Part shown: positions 63,650-64,000 of the stretch, in pieces
Position numbering within the stretch: position 1 is the first letter of the stretch
Layout of the letters: every line of letters begins with the position of its first letter
Source: Pseudomonadota bacterium
GTDB taxonomy: Bacteria > Pseudomonadota > Alphaproteobacteria > Sphingomonadales > Sphingomonadaceae
Assembly: GCA_029779535.1 (NCBI GenBank)
Contig: JAKPAG010000104.1
Coordinates: forward strand, 25,025 to 89,024
Direction: 5' to 3'
Length of the DNA stretch: 64,000 nucleotides
The notes under the pieces: generated by a model
The model's input: the letters and a program-made list of their open reading frames with translations, nothing else
Databases searched by the model: none
Told to the model about the DNA's origin: nothing
Made by a program: the position numbers and the translations under genes

Positions 63650-63814
63650 ATGCCACTCGCAACCGCACAATCGCTTGGCTGGAACCTCTCCCGGACGCTG
63701 ATGACGGTCATCGTCCTCATTGAAACCAATCAGGGCTACTTCGTCATCCCCGCTGACGAATTTGATGGCGACCCCGAACAGGTGGTTCGCGAATATGACC
63801 CCTTCAGCCGCTAA
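63650..63814 (+). CDS. Small hypothetical protein in the tRNA-adjacent region
   Basis: 54 residues from ATG 63650 (MPLATAQSLGWNLSRTL), with a CAGGAG site 8 nt upstream; a longer frame from 63575 lacks support. The C-terminal half IETNQGYFVIPADEFDGDPE is strand-rich and acidic, and the protein ends EYDPFSR. I know no family. The peptide resembles the small cargo ORFs commonly found in sphingomonad integrative elements. Confidence 0.5.
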   Translation: MPLATAQSLGWNLSRTLMTVIVLIETNQGYFVIPADEFDGDPEQVVREYDPFSR

Positions 63815-63919
63815 TTTCAGGCACATTTCGTCTTTTCGGCCTGCGCCCTGCCGTGCTATTCTTGCACCGCAGATTGCGCTGAGGTGGTGGTGGCGAGCGC
63901 GTCCAGACAAGGGACGCTT

Positions 63920-64000
63920 ATGACCATTTTTCTCATCCTCGGGGCCGTTGCTGGCCTCTATGTGCTCGCGCTGCTCTTCCGCCTCGCCAGTTACGCGCTG
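63920..64000 (+). CDS. Small membrane protein, partial at right edge
   Basis: 27 codons from an ATG after a gap of 105 bp, open to the window end: MTIFLILGAVAGLYVLALL, a predicted membrane helix. The start of this protein recalls small membrane proteins carried by integrative conjugative elements of sphingomonads, which continue with a Phe/Ala/Gly-rich membrane hairpin, but only 27 residues are visible. The 3' end is outside the window. Confidence 0.4.
   Translation, partial: MTIFLILGAVAGLYVLALLFRLASYAL

Overview
The window is a GC-rich chromosomal segment of an alphaproteobacterium, most likely a member of the Sphingomonadales. The pointers are a serine palmitoyltransferase gene next to a dedicated acyl carrier protein gene (sphingolipid synthesis), CtrA and DivK cell-cycle regulators, an alphaproteobacterial DksA lacking most zinc ligands, an exosortase-A-type O-glycosylation ligase, and a gene transfer agent (GTA) structural cluster with the gene order known from Rhodobacter-type GTAs. 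Species cannot be named from the sequence alone.

Layout. Positions 1-9705 hold a minus-strand GTA head/tail cluster running from a sigma70-like promoter (9705-9677) through small and large terminase, portal, a DUF6127 membrane protein, protease, capsid, adaptors, tail tube, tail chaperones and tape measure, to a long distal-tail protein that runs off the left edge. Positions 9833-12085 hold a YqaA-type membrane protein, a glutathione transferase, a small unknown gene and a winged-helix regulator. At 12140-12593 two divergent genes (a Crp-type regulator and a sterol-desaturase-type hydroxylase) survive only as C-terminal stubs, apparently the scar of one deletion. Positions 12538-16009 carry two tandem SGNH hydrolases, spt, its acyl carrier protein and divK on the minus strand.

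Positions 16057-32847 are mostly ordinary housekeeping: DUF3572, HAD hydrolase, RidA, glycerophosphodiesterase and FemAB-like GNAT form a tight plus-strand operon; then a Sel1-like gene with a CtrA-like box, dksA, a PilZ gene, a peptide-type binding lipoprotein, ctrA, a membrane-bound LuxR-type regulator, trmB, a TauE exporter, a CitE-like lyase, the malic enzyme-phosphotransacetylase fusion maeB, and mutS with two small membrane proteins.

A 261-bp MITE-like element with 32-bp perfect terminal inverted repeats lies between convergent genes at 32832-33092. Beyond it are a WcaI-like glycosyltransferase, an uncharacterised nucleotidyltransferase, lptA, lptC and rnd (lptB is not next to them), ung, an ATP-grasp protein, the gltB-gltD glutamate synthase operon, a long Ala/Pro-rich membrane protein, an exosortase-A-associated glycosyltransferase facing an O-glycosylation ligase and an acyltransferase, a MaoC-thiolase-carboxymuconolactone decarboxylase-like operon, phaZ (polyhydroxyalkanoate depolymerase), an MsbA-like ABC exporter with uppP, and a yggT-folD-lipoprotein-marC run. 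The right edge has a tRNA-Gly(GCC) gene followed by gene-poor sequence, small unknown ORFs and clustered inverted repeats, which looks like the boundary of an integrated element.

Links between genes: DivK and CtrA belong to one phosphorelay, and CtrA is known to influence GTA expression in Rhodobacter, so regulator and possible target lie within 25 kb of each other. spt and its carrier protein supply the first step of sphingolipid synthesis. LptA/LptC, UppP, the glycosyltransferases and the O-ligase all serve the cell envelope. I see no CRISPR array, restriction system or rRNA gene. Among the candidates for something new, the best are the MITE-like element, the fused GTA distal-tail protein, the membrane-bound LuxR-type regulator and the tRNA-Gly island boundary.
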